Assembly (NCBI RefSeq): GCF_000003605.2
Contig: NW_003149268.1
Coordinates: 592,957 to 656,956 of the forward strand
Origin: Saccoglossus kowalevskii
Taxonomy: Eukaryota; Hemichordata; Enteropneusta; Harrimaniidae
Length of the DNA stretch: 64,000 bases
Reading direction: 5' to 3'
In this document: positions 49,201-60,500 of the stretch, one piece after another
How positions within the stretch are numbered: position 1 is the first letter of the stretch
Layout: every line of letters begins with the position of its first letter
The notes under the pieces: model-generated
Told to the model about the DNA's origin: nothing
Database searches by the model: none
Seen by the model: the letters and a program-made list of their open reading frames with translations, nothing else
Made by a program: the position numbers and the translations under genes

Positions 49201-52200
49201 TATAATAATATACGGACTGGGTGTGCCATATCAGCCGACACTTTCTCCAATAGAAGCACATATGCTTATGTAAAAACCCTGTAACAAGGTAGTATTTAAA
49301 ACTCCTAACAAAGCAAACATTTAAACACACCACCATCGTTAATATAAATTCATACGTTTCTAAATAATATTTCTCAATGAGTTCTCCTCAGGTGAATGTT
49401 ATTTACAGTACAAAAAAGTAGGGTAGATATTCTTTTATATATTCTGTATAACTCACTATGACATAATGTCTACATGTACTTGTATTTGTTTCAGGTGTTG
49501 GTGTCGGTGCTGGTGGGCAACAACTCTATGAATTCACATTGAATTTTTATGACATCATTATTCCCAAGGTATATATACATTATTTGAAATCATACTGTAT
49601 TTGCCCATGTAAACTGATATACAGTATGTACAGCTGTTTTGTCTGACAACATTAATGAAAATGAACATCGTACCTTAGTACATTGTGCCGAGTGTGTGTT
49701 ACGAAAGTCAAACACAAAGTTAGGGTGCTAGAGCATACATATTCTGTAATCTTCGGCTACACTTCAAACATTGGAATGTAAGTACATGGCAGCAAGATGT
49801 GCATCCTGCCACCGATTGGCTGATTATACATTATCAAACGAGATGGATGACATATGATTCTATTTGGTTGTCTGACTATGCTCCAAGCACATCATTTACT
49901 CCCAGTTATCGTTGTAATGAATACTTACCAGCAGTCTTCTATTTAGTCTTGAAATTATCACAGATGCTCAACAATCGTCTATCGCTCTCAAATACAAAAT
50001 GTACTTAACTAAACCGAAGCCCGTTTGCACGATAACTTTATCTGATCTCATTTAATCTGTTCAGATAAATCTGATCGTAAATCTGATCTGACATTTTACA
50101 AGTCAGATATTTTCTGACGTCACATGATGTCTGATCAGACACGATCTGATCGTCTTATGATGTTCAAACTGCAAAATCTTTTTTTGGTAGAAAAGAAGAC
50201 TTTAATCCCAGGGATATAACCATGGAAACTCATTAATTATATTCTTAACATTATTAACACATCGACTGATGAAAGACTTCACAGATTGTCGATAATCTGT
50301 GTATAATAGATTGTGTATAAAAAAGCTGCTGCATACGATGTGTTAATATTAAAAACTATCCTATCGTTATTGTAATACAACAAATAATTGTCAGTTTAGA
50401 TATTAGTCTTACATGAATTTAACCCTTTGAGCACGAAAGTCAAGATCAAGATCCTCAGCCAATAAGGAAGTATATGTTCACTTGGTCCAAAATTATTGAA
50501 AAAAAATTATAGAAAATTGCATAAAAATATAAAAATGTTGCACATAAATTTTAGCAAGAAATGCTTTGTTGTTCAACGTGTTTAAGTGACACAGTGCATT
50601 TCAATGTATCTTTCACACATTGTATTTGTTGCATGGGACCCACATATCTAACCCAACGTGATGGGACGGCTATAACGCTTAAATACAATGTAGAAACAAA
50701 GACAAAATTATACATTTTATAAATCTAACAATTGATTATTTTATTTTTTAAATGCATCAGAAAAGTGAATATAGAGTGAACGCAAGGTCTGTTGAGTTTA
50801 AAGTCATCAAGGATGGTGCATACTTTTGGCCGAGGTTAACAGAACAAGAGAAGAGGCCAACATGGTTGAAGATTGATTTTGACAGATGGAGAGATGAAGA
50901 CGAATCTGAGGAAGATGATGTGAGTTACAATCCAACAGTTTTCACATTTGTGGATTACTCGGCTAATTCACAAAGGTCTTCACCTCATATAACATACTTG
51001 CGTACCCACATGTCATAAATCCTTGATATTACCGGTATGTATGAAATGCTGCAGAATATGAAATGCCAAAATGTCTGTCAAAGTTGATAACTTTTCCTAA
51101 GGTATTGAGTCACTGTTGTTTTTTCGCAACTCTAGTTGAAGCCGCCATTCCCGCTATCGGATCCTAATATTGCGATAAAAGAACTGGAAGAAAAATTAAA
51201 GAATGACAGTGATCTTGGTAAGATGTGTCAGACAACAGTTCTATTTTATGTGGAAATTGCAAGGAAAATTGCTAAGGGAACACATACAGGGCATATTTTA
51301 CTACAAAAATCTTATTCAATGTTGGGTAGACATCATAATGGCAATTTCAGCATTAACTAGGACTTAGTTGAAAACAACCAAACCAAGATTTCTGTAAATT
51401 ACAGAGAATATCAGTGACTGATTGTGTTCACAATTTGCACACACAGAGCATGAAACACAATATTATTACAGTGACATTATACTGTGACTGTTAATTTGCG
51501 TCTATCCTAAATGATAATCAAAAGAGATTTACACCTAATAGCCCTTAGAGACGAATGGTCACCAAGATCAGTCGCCAACTTTGCCCCTCCAATAGTATTC
51601 CATTCCCTCCTGTCGTCACATTCACAGTTCCAATTACCATGGTTATGTAGACCATTGGAACAATAGACATGATGATATAGGGGAAGGCAATGTAACATTA
51701 TTTGATGAGTAAAAACAAGTTGTACAATTCCCTCGCTCTCAACTAGGCGGCCAATAACCTCTGAGGTTTATGTCGCTTGCTAGATTTAATTCATGCAAAA
51801 TTGATTGGATAACCTGTATTTTTTTCTCTTCTCAACAGCTTGGAAGGAGGTCAAAAAAATCTACTTGTTTATTTATAATTTGTTCCAGTTTATCGGATTC
51901 TTTATTGTGGGTTTTATACTGGTAGATGGCTTCTCTGATCAGACAACAGGTGTGAGCTGTTTGTTTGTTTGGTATTATTAACTCCCAAATGCACAAACTT
52001 AAAAAGCAGTGTTATTTTTTGCTGACAATCAATATATTAAGCTGTCTCCAAAAAATAGACTCCATAACATTTTCTATGCGATTTGTCTGCACTTTGAAAT
52101 TGGATGTGGTGCGTTAATTGGTCACATTTTTCATGAGTTAATTATTTATTCATGTTACTGTAAACAAAACTCATCACCAATCAAGTCTGACAAATTGGAA

Positions 52201-55200
52201 AGTTCTTGTCTGCATAAAATTAAATCTTTCGATTAATTCTCTGTACTACATTTCACTTAGGGTATACCACACAATAAGTGGAAATTGTCAGCGAGAAAAG
52301 TTCATTTTCGTTTTATAAATGTCTATTTCGAGAAATAAATGCTTCACCACTTGGAGAAAGTTTGTTGAAAAGCGGGTGACTTTAGTGCACCTCGTTTGAC
52401 TTTGTGTCATAATACCTACATTGGTCTCAAGATATCACATCATTTCAAGAGAGTCTGCATCATTTTCTCAAAACTTGTCTCTAACAACCTTGGCAAAGGT
52501 GTGACGATAAGTTCTCATTTCTGTCCACAGTAACACCAACCAAAGTGGAGAGTCGTTCAGCATACATGTTCTATGACGTGGTCTATGACGTGGTCATTTC
52601 GGTTCAATTTGAATACATTAATGCAGGATTTTAGGGGTTGACCAGATACACACAAGTTGCATAAACATATACGGCAGCAGTCATGGGGAGATATACTGAT
52701 AATCTTTCTGGGACTTTGTTACGATAAAGGAGTACATTTGTCGGGAGTCGCCAGTTCAGAGTGTGCATTTCTGCTGCAATTATGTCAAAATTATAATCTG
52801 CATCTTTTTTTCAGATACCTTTGCCAATTTATTTGATAGAGCCGGTGGTATTTTGGCAATATGCCAAATTGTAGCAGTTTTAGAAATTGTACATCCAGCT
52901 GTTGGTCTGGTTAAAACTGGAATTAGTGCTCCGCTTATGCAGGTCAGTATGAGCTGTGTGCTTCTCAACAATCTTCACCTTTACCTATGTATTCAAAATC
53001 CTCTCGATATTTTATGGTAATCAATGTTAAATAATATCTTTTGGGTCAAAACAGAATATCTCATAGCCAGTGAAAGTTGTTGGTGGTTTATTTACGGTAG
53101 GTCGTTTTAGGGTTGGTCATTTTAAACTCTGGTGTAAAATTTAGTGGGGAATCAAACCATTCCAATTACATCCAAAAATGGTCTGGTGAATTGTATCTAA
53201 GTAGTCCAGTCATGTAAAAAATGTAAGTGACACCAAAAATAATGGAAAGCGTGAATATATATTTTTTTGTTTTTTACTGTTTTAGGTAGTACTAAGGTTC
53301 CTTCATACAGCACTTTTTTATTTATTTAATCACCAACAGTGCACTTGCATCCACTACTTACAGAATAGATTTCACTAGTCTAAGCGGTATCTTGTCTAAG
53401 AGATGATAGAAAAAAACATGCACATTTTGTTGGCTTTTTTTAACAAATGTAGTTTCATTTACCGGTATGTAATTTTTTCTATTGAAATTCGTATTCAAAA
53501 TTTTGTCTGTGTAATTTTATCTTTTCCAAATCTATTCACCAGTCCAGAGTTTCTCAATGTCAACCCCTCACAGATCTGATAAATGTTCACAATGGTAAGG
53601 GGTAACACATTCTTTGTTTGTTAAGCACACATTATATTATTTTTCTCTTTCACCTACAGATATATGGTCGTAATTTTCTAATATTTTTTGTGATTATTCC
53701 TGAGTCCAATTTACATGGGCAGCCTGCAGTGTATTATTTAATGGTTGTGTGGACCTTTATTGAACTGATAAGGTGATGTTAATGACATGTTCATGAATTT
53801 TGTTATTAAAACTCGTGATTTTAAAGGCATGTACATATTGACAATTGGTAATCTCATGAATATGCATGAGCTCAAGAAAAAACTCATGAACATTAATCAG
53901 TATGTGACTGTTGAGCAGATGAAAGGAGGGGATGTGACATTCGATTTTTCAGGATTTCTACATTGACAGTAGTGTATTGCATGTGGGAGAGGTAGAGAAA
54001 CTGACAATCTAGTCTGTTCACCCTCTAAAAATTACCATCCACCAACATCATTTTGAACATGTCTTGACCAATTTTCTTCAAAGATGGTATAAAGGCAATG
54101 CATAATGCTATACATATGCTTTTTTTTGTTTCATTGATATTTGATTGTTTTTTGTTCGCATTTCTCTGGCGTCCCTTGACTAATATCATTCAAATTTAGT
54201 ATTGTCATCACTCATCATGGGTTTGATTTTCAGTGTCCTTAGCAATTTTTCTGACGTTCTTTGACCTATTACATTTTTGGGGTTACAATAGCATTTAAGG
54301 AACTGGCATACAGTTTGTTTAACTTTTAAATTATTTCCCTCCACTCTGACACACCTAAAAATAGTACATCATGGTTTCATGTGCATGCAAAGTTTATTTG
54401 TTTCAATGAAATTTCTTTGACTTCATTCCTTCTTCATTTTATGCATTCAAATGCAGGCATGATCTATGTCACTGACAATGATTTGTTTAGTTGTCGCAGC
54501 AATCTGTGAAATAAAAGCCCTGTTTTGGCCTGAAATCATGACTTAATGCTTGAATTCACTGTAGGTATCCATTTTACGCACTGTCATCCATTGGGAAAGA
54601 AAAGGAAATGTTGACATGGTTACGGTACACCATATGGATACCATTATATCCACTAGGATTCCTGCTAGAAGGTGAGAGTCCTTTGCCGTGATTGGTCAGT
54701 ACTGTGTCATGTGATGTTATTTGCCTGGATGTTCAACTATTTTGCATTTCAAAATGGCCAACAGATTACAGTGGTCTGTAAGTCACAATATCTTTGCTCC
54801 CACAGAAACAAAGATTGTGTTTTGGTGAGGATCACAGAGAATATTTTTTTCAAACTATTCTGGACTGTAATTTAGATACAGTAGTGCTCAACATTTTTCG
54901 GTTTACTGTCAATCTTTTTTTTTGAAAAAAATGGTAAAGTAATATACATAAAATGCCATTTTAGCAGCAGTTTCAGTGAAAACACATTTCCTCAATAAAA
55001 TCTACTAAATAATTGTCAATTTTTTAATACTTCTAGATATCAAAAAGTACCTTGTAAGACACTATACATCTTTTATTTACCATATGTCACTGAACAAAAT
55101 TTTGAGGTATTGAGATATGTGTTCCATGGTAAAATAGCCTAAAACAGACAAAACATACCATTTTCTCTGAACAGAGTATGATGACCCCATATTTTTATTT

Positions 55201-55887
55201 TCCCATTTCCTTCATCCCTGTGACATGAAATATCAAATATGTAAAAATGAAGAAAATCAGACTAATAATATAGTAAATGCTATCATCTTTTTGTCTGCTC
55301 CATTTACAGCTCTTGTGTTGTATCAAGCCATACCTATGTATGAAAACTCTGGAAAGTGGTCACCATCTTTACCTAATGGGTATAATTTCTCATGGAATTT
55401 CCCTCTGTGGCTGTGGTGTGATATCGGTTTACGAATTTTCATTGGTAAGTGAAAGGTGTTTCAATGTCAAATTTGTCTAGTGCATTTTATCAATAAAAAT
55501 GTACCAATTTAATGTTTTATATTGCACAGTATTGTGGGTTATGTTGATTACATTTTTTACACTCTTTAATTCTTTGAATGCCGTAATTTTTCATACCAAA
55601 ATTTTGGTGCCATTTTTTTTATAATTTTTTTGTTAATTATGAATCATTCGAAACCTAAATAAAATGTCATAGATTGTTCAAAACAGAATTTGCATGAAAA
55701 CAAAAGATTTTTCAGAATGATGATTTAAGGGCGCTCCATCCTTGTCTGCACTTCATTTCAAATACAGCTGCAAACAATTTTTCATTGAATTTTCTTTCCA
55801 CACACAGGTGCACCCATACTGTTGAGACACATGCACAAGATGAGAATGAAAAAGCTGGGCGGAGGAAGTAAGAAAAAGGTGTCATGA
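46213..55887 (+). CDS. HACD3: Very-long-chain 3-hydroxyacyl-CoA dehydratase 3 (CS domain plus HACD)
   Basis: Eleven exons: 46213-46296, 48550-48592, 49495-49568, 50761-50919, 51136-51217, 51839-51949, 52815-52942, 53660-53772, 54565-54671, 55310-55444 and 55808-55887. All introns are GT-AG and phases close to a 1116-nt CDS (371 residues; human HACD3 has 362). The enzyme removes water from 3-hydroxyacyl-CoA in the third step of very-long-chain fatty acid elongation in the ER membrane. The N-terminal CS (p23-like) domain separates HACD3 (PTPLAD1/B-ind1) from HACD1, 2 and 4. Start: AACATGG is a good Kozak context and MAANPRPNVLWAQ matches the human N-terminus in length. The end is KKKVS, a KKxx-type ER retrieval signal. 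The gene looks intact. Confidence 0.96.
46297..48549 (+). other. HACD3 intron 1
   Basis: A 2.25-kb intron. Just inside it, 46390-46610 has two related phrases ('ctcgtggtcga' with 'taccgagt' nearby) spaced about 185 bp apart, perhaps an old duplication. A TA/GA microsatellite lies at 47234-47264. No exon is seen. Confidence 0.65.
48550..48592 (+). CDS. HACD3: HACD3 exon 2: CS domain
   Basis: A 43-nt exon encoding EPLIDVTENDIKFK and one base. The human counterpart is NPAISITENVLHFKA. Acceptor TTTTATTAG; donor GTAAGA. Confidence 0.94.
49047..49275. repeat. Relic with 'tactgtatttcctctattagaag'-type end
   Basis: Resembles the TA-foldback family ('-tattagaag-', 'aatagaagtgcgcg', 'caatagaagcacat'). 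No clean inverted partner is visible. It is in HACD3 intron 2 (48593-49494), which otherwise shows nothing. Confidence 0.4.
49495..49568 (+). CDS. HACD3: HACD3 exon 3: CS domain
   Basis: Reads GVGVGAGGQQLYEFTLNFYD and IIIPK. Human has GHGAKGDNVYEFHLEFLDLV. The Gly-rich loop then YEF-L-F is the CS-domain beta strand. Confidence 0.95.
49569..50760 (+). other. HACD3 intron 3
   Basis: A 1.2-kb intron. It contains the palindrome cluster at 50036-50160, an inverted copy of the AT-rich repeat (about 50425-50560) and a relic of the TTAA foldback family (about 50580-50680, with 'ttgcatgggacccacat'). Confidence 0.7.
50036..50160. promoter_or_regulatory. Cluster of TCTGATC/GATCAGA half-sites with a TGACGTCA palindrome
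   Basis: TCTGAT or its complement recurs about eight times in 125 bp, including TCTGATCAGA, and CTGACGTCAC contains a full cAMP-response-element palindrome. No repeat unit of fixed length is apparent. Function is inferred only from motif density. Confidence 0.35.
50761..50919 (+). CDS. HACD3: HACD3 exon 4: end of CS domain
   Basis: 53 codons: KSEYRVNARSVEFKVIK, WPRLTEQEKRPTWLKIDFDR and an acidic tail WRDEDESEEDD. Human has WWERLTKQEKRPLFLAPDFDRWLDES. W-RLT-QEKRP is the strongest HACD3-specific match. Confidence 0.96.
51136..51217 (+). CDS. HACD3: HACD3 exon 5: linker
   Basis: Reads LKPPFPLSDPNIAIKELEEK and LKNDSDL. It is the charged linker between the CS and membrane domains; human has a coiled segment of other sequence here. 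Acceptor CAACTCTAG, phase 0 in and 1 out. Confidence 0.85.
51218..51838 (+). other. HACD3 intron 5
   Basis: A 621-bp intron. Section 51510-51770 has the same phrases as 56110-56300 and 7100-7260, a dispersed repeat. Nothing else is seen. Confidence 0.6.
51839..51949 (+). CDS. HACD3: HACD3 exon 6: first membrane segment
   Basis: Reads AWKEVKKIYLFIYNLFQFIG then FFIVGFILVDGFSDQTT. YLF-YNL-QF-GF matches human YLFMYNLVQFLGFSWIF. Confidence 0.95.
51950..52814 (+). other. HACD3 intron 6, nothing recognised
   Basis: 865 bp of non-coding sequence. A direct repeat 'ctatgacgtggt' occurs twice at about 52570-52595. Confidence 0.7.
52815..52942 (+). CDS. HACD3: HACD3 exon 7: membrane segments 2-3
   Basis: Reads DTFANLFDRAGGILAICQIV and AVLEIVHPAVGLVKTGI with SAPLMQ. 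It aligns with human DTFHTVADMMYFCQMLAVVE and the following NAAIG. The AVLE/AVVE glutamate is conserved across HACD proteins. Confidence 0.96.
52943..53659 (+). other. HACD3 intron 7, nothing recognised
   Basis: 717 bp, AT-rich, no recognisable structure. Confidence 0.7.
53660..53772 (+). CDS. HACD3: HACD3 exon 8: membrane segments with W..-E-x-x-R motif
   Basis: Reads IYGRNFLIFFVIIPESN, then YYLMVVWTFIELIR. With the next exon it forms E-L-I-R-Y-P-F-Y, the E-x-x-R-Y-x-x-Y signature of the family (human EIFRYSFY). Yeast Phs1 uses a Tyr and a Glu for catalysis; the exact pair cannot be assigned without an alignment. Confidence 0.95.
53773..54564 (+). other. HACD3 intron 8, nothing recognised
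   Basis: 792 bp, no recognisable element. Confidence 0.7.
54565..54671 (+). CDS. HACD3: HACD3 exon 9: catalytic-core membrane segment
   Basis: Reads RYPFYALSSIGKEKEMLTWL and RYTIWIPLYPLGFLLE. Human has RYSFYML then VLTWLRYTLWIPLYPLGCLAE. R-Y-T-W-P-L-Y-P-G is diagnostic of HACD proteins. Confidence 0.97.
54672..55309 (+). other. HACD3 intron 9, nothing recognised
   Basis: 638 bp, AT-rich non-coding. Confidence 0.7.
55310..55444 (+). CDS. HACD3: HACD3 exon 10: lumenal loop and last membrane segment
   Basis: Reads ALVLYQAIPMYENSGKWSPS, LPNGYNFSWNFP and LWLWCDIGLRIFIG. It matches human VSVIQSIPIFNETGRFSFTLP, with the family's SxxLPN loop. Confidence 0.95.
55445..55807 (+). other. HACD3 intron 10 with AT-rich dispersed repeat
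   Basis: 363 bp, of which 55570-55730 is a clear copy of the '-tttgaatgccgtaattttt-' repeat family. Confidence 0.65.
55808..55887 (+). CDS. HACD3: HACD3 exon 11: C-terminal cytosolic tail
   Basis: Reads GAPILLRHMHKMRMKKLGGG and SKKKVS then TGA (55885-55887). The strongly basic tail ends KKVS, a KKxx dilysine signal for retrieval to the ER. Human ends KKIH. Confidence 0.95.
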
Positions 55888-57530
55888 GTGCTGGCTTATT
55901 TCAAGAGAAATTAACAAACAGCAGCCCTGCCAACCAATCAGGGACACTGTTACATTTTTCCAATCATGTGCAATTTCATTAGGAATAGTTCAATCATTTT
56001 TTTCCCACTTTTCAAGGTCTTGAGGTACATTACTACATTGTACCTTCTTTTTGTCATGATATCCATTTATTTTAACATTAGTAGAGAAAATCAATACTAA
56101 AAATTAAAATGTAGATTTTGACTAAGAATAGCCACCGAGAGTGGCAGTAGCAAAAGTTGCTTTTACCCCTCAAATAGCATCCATTCTCTCCCTTTAGAGG
56201 AATAGTGGACATGATATCGTGAGAGAAATGAAAAATATTTGAGGGGCAGCAAGAATTCATGCATTCTCCCCCAATCTCACTCTCAATAATATTTCAGCAA
56301 TAAGTAATTTGATATTCACTTGAATTCTTTTCGTTCATTTATTTTAGTGTAACTTGTCCTTAAATGAGGAAAACCCAGCGAAAGTAATCTATTCTTCAAT
56401 ATTACTTGAAGAACTCATTTGGTCATTTATCAAAACCTGTAATCAGAAATTTGAGGAGTTTAAAGATTATGTTTTCCTGGAGTAAGGCAGAAGAGGTTTA
56501 TGTTCAGTGCACGCTAGTTGTGGTGCATGCACATTTCGTTTTGGCCTTCATATAAGATCTGCAATTCAAAATTTTAAAAATGTGCTTCACCAGAACTCTT
56601 TTTTTTTGTCCAAAAATATGCAGCTTTCATGAAATATTCATATCTCCAAGGGTTTGATGTGCATAGATGTTGCCTAGATACGATGAACCAGTTTACAAGG
56701 CAGCCTTTTTTCATCATAGAAACGACCTTGTGCTTCAAAATGGCCATTTAGTAAATAACCGAGTATAGTAAACATTAAAACTTGTGTCAAAAGTTCATTG
56801 CAGCTCTTCTTCAGTCTGCCATATTTTCTCTAATAAAAAATCTAAACTAATAATTCAATTATAAAAATATGACATGACCATATGTAAACATTTGTTCTTT
56901 GCATAGTGTTATGTTTTTTTTTTTTTCACTACTACTGGTAGTTCAAACTGTATTCTACATGCCTTGTATACGCTGGATCCATATCAAATATGATATGATC
57001 ATTGCCATTTAAGGATGTAGTAAGAGGTTTTTTTACTTTGAAAATATCAAATTTACTTTTTTTCCACACTATAAAGTATGCATTCAACTAGAAAAAACAA
57101 TTGTAGCGATGGTTTAAGAGAGTAATACATTTTGAGTAAATCTGAAGATGCATTGTGTTTTATGTTTTTTGTGATTTTTCACTTACAAGAAAACATCAAT
57201 ATTTGGGATTAAGTCCAGAGAGTTAATCTCGACTCCCAGCTGCTCCACGACAATGATTTTTGGCATAGGTATTCACTGATAGCTTCTAATGAAATCTGAC
57301 AAAGATAGTTTGCCTACCAATTTGACTTTAGAAAATAAGACGCAACTCATTTTTAATTATAATAATTCATTTTATATACCGGTAATTGTTTTTTGCCGTG
57401 GTGAATTTATGTGCTATGTTGCACAACATAATTATGAATCTAATCAAATTGTTATTTATGTGAAAATGTTGACATTTTATTTTTCTTCTTTGTTTACATG
57501 TATGCGTCGTTGATCTCAACTTAAATAAAT
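55888..57530 (+). other. HACD3 3' UTR and flank
   Basis: AATAAA at 56832-56837 and at 57524-57529 are possible poly(A) signals; neither has decisive context. The section 56110-56300 is a dispersed repeat shared with 51510-51770. Confidence 0.45.
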
Positions 57531-60500
57531 GGATTTTCAACATATTATTCATGGTTTTGATTTTTTACAAAGCTTCCCCCTCAAGCTGCATACATGATCA
57601 GGAATTGTTGTTCAAAGCTGTTACACTTCATGTGTCCAAGCTAAAAGAAAATGTAAACAGAAATCACGCTTTATATTATAAAAATAATCATATTCTGGTT
57701 ATTGCAGAATTTAAAAAAAGTTTAAGAAAAATTAAATTTTAATGGAAATTTAAAAAAAATTGCACAAGTGCATCAATTATTAAAAATAAACTGACCAGAA
57801 ATATTTGTTTTCCCCTCAGTTCATATTGGTTATTCATCTCTTGTCGAATTTTCATTTTTGCCAACCAATGGAAGTACCGATCATTTCATAAATATTCTTA
57901 CTAACCACCTGTTGAATCTAAGAATATAACTCTAAATATAATCTTTGATAATTATACATTTATGCATGCCTGCATTTGCTGTAGTCGTAAATAACTGAGT
58001 ATCGATGTAATCTCTGATATATGCTGTCCTTTGTTGAACTTTAACCTTAACCAGGTCATCGTCAGGTGATTATTTAATACAGTTTGAGTATATCTACTCG
58101 TAGTTTATCCTCAGTAAAACTCTTTGATGAAATTGACGCCACAAAAACATAGACCCACAAGTAGGCACTGACAGTTGATTGTGAATAAAACCTACAGTTA
58201 TCCTATGTGGTAGTGATTCCATAACCAAGCATTGCTCGCAGTCGTAAAAGTCCTTCGGCAAAGTACTTTTTATTTGTATGCAAGGACCTCAATGCAAACA
58301 AAATATAGCGTAATGTGCTTCTTTTTTTGGCCACTGCAATTACAAAACTTTAATTAACAGAGTGATTTCCAATTAAACGAGTTAATGTTGTTGCTGCACA
58401 ATAGTGCTTCAATGTTGATAATTACTCTATTAACTTGTAATTAACATCTACAGTATTCTTTTGTCTTCTTTTCAAAAACGCCTTCTGTAATTAGATAGCT
58501 TGTTGCAGGCAATATACTCCCTGGGAGACGATCAGGTATCATGTCAATTTCACCTGCAGAAAAGCATGGAATTTTTTGTTGGAAAATTTACCAACAACGA
58601 TTGGCAGTTTTATTCGATATATAATTTGGCTCTTAAAAATAATTGATAGACAGAAGAGGGAGGTGACGGGAGTGGAGGGGTGGTAGTCAAACTGAAAGCG
58701 AGTTAAACCGACCGGTAGGTATATTTTGTTTACATTTCACATGCTGGGGTATGGTGATGCAATCTTGCATGAAGTCAGGTATGACCCCCTTGCAGCATTC
58801 ATAAGCTAAAAAGCAGTTAAAAAACAATTTTCCATTACAACAACTCTTAAGCAGTTTGAAAACTAATATAGTTGTTCAAAATCTCCGTATTTGAAATTCT
58901 ACATTATGTAATTGGATTTTGATTATTTTTGTTGGATCTTTGCCAGCAACTCGTGATTATTACGCGATGCTAATAGACTGAGTGACACTGGCCAAGTCAG
59001 TAGGGGGATACCCATGAACTGGTGACGCTTAGAGCCGTGTGATAACAGAAGAGGTTAACCCCATACAAAGTCTGTTTTGCAAAACAAAGAGCATTCTTTA
59101 TATTGTGTTGACACAGAGGTGACACTTAACATACCAATGCTTAGCTATACCAAACATACACCCCTCGACAAGTGGTACATTCCTACTGCCCCTTTTCACT
59201 CTTTCAAAAGCCCTGTATGTCTGCATTCACACGGTCTTCTTCGTTGAATAGGGAATTTAATATCTGCTTGAGGTGCTCACAGCTGCCACGACGGCCGCCG
59301 CCGCCTGCGTTCCTTAACCTGCGACTTTAATATCTAGATTGTGCCAGCACTCCTTCACACTCCTGATAAACTTTCTGGGGGAAACAAATATCAGAGTGAG
59401 ACTTAAGTGTGAAGTTTGCAAGGTAATGGATTACTCAGTTTGTGGTTTACTACTAACTATGTTTGTCAAAATAATGGGACATCACACAGTTGAATAGCTC
59501 CACAAATTTATTGATTGCCTTACTCAGTAAGTATCTGTAAAAGTCAAGTACAAGATCTATATGTACTTGTATGTTACTCTTGTGGTGTACTTAGACATGC
59601 TCTGCTATTTGGACAATCACGCCTTCAATATATAATGTAAACTGCTTGTAGTAGTTTTGGGTATCTGTAAAGTTTCCCACTTGGATAGCATTCATAACAA
59701 TTAGGCCACACATTAATCGCCTCACGATGAGTTAAAATTTCAACTGGATTCACAAAATCCAAGGAGCGATCGTAATTGTTGAGTCAACTCCGTGGCCTAT
59801 TCATTCTAAGTGGCCATGAGTTTTCATTCTTTCGGCCTCTACTCTAAAGAATGAGTTCTTTTGACATCTGCAAGAAATAGCATGGCTATATCGGAGTCAA
59901 TACAAAGTAGAATAGCGTGAAGGTGCGTAACATAAAAGTATGTAAATAGGTTAATGTAATTTCATTCATACTCCAGAACGAGCATTCACTGCCATGCAAG
60001 TATGTGGTAACTGGAATGTGCAAGGCGCACGTTTCAATTGCCCTTTGACACATGGCGATCAGAGATAGAAGTTTACATTTATTAAAGTTCATATGTTTTC
60101 GTTTTGATAAAATTGAAAATGGATATAATTCAGGACATTGTTGTTACATGGGGGTGAAAATAGACTTTCTAGATTTTCCAAAGTTTTTGAATTTTCTATC
60201 AATTTGGTTAAAAATACCAATCATATCTGAGGGACCTGAGAAGGGTTGTAAATTTCATGAACTTAAATCGCATGTATATAATCTTCCAAGTACAAATATC
60301 AAAGTATAACATATATAAAACCAAACCAATATCTGTCTTGATGTCGTATCCAATAGTTGAATGCTTGTTGTGAAGAAATCAAAGACAAGATGTATAGTAA
60401 AAGCAAATAAAATAAGTAAAGAAGACATGACAGTACCATCTATCCATGTATAGTAAAAGTACACATATCAATAACGAGTGGATTTATCTTAACAATACAG

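Noticed and set aside
49768-49790. 'tggaatgtaagtacatgg' as miR-1
   Set aside because: It departs from the miR-1 sequence after the seed region and there is no complementary arm nearby to make a hairpin.
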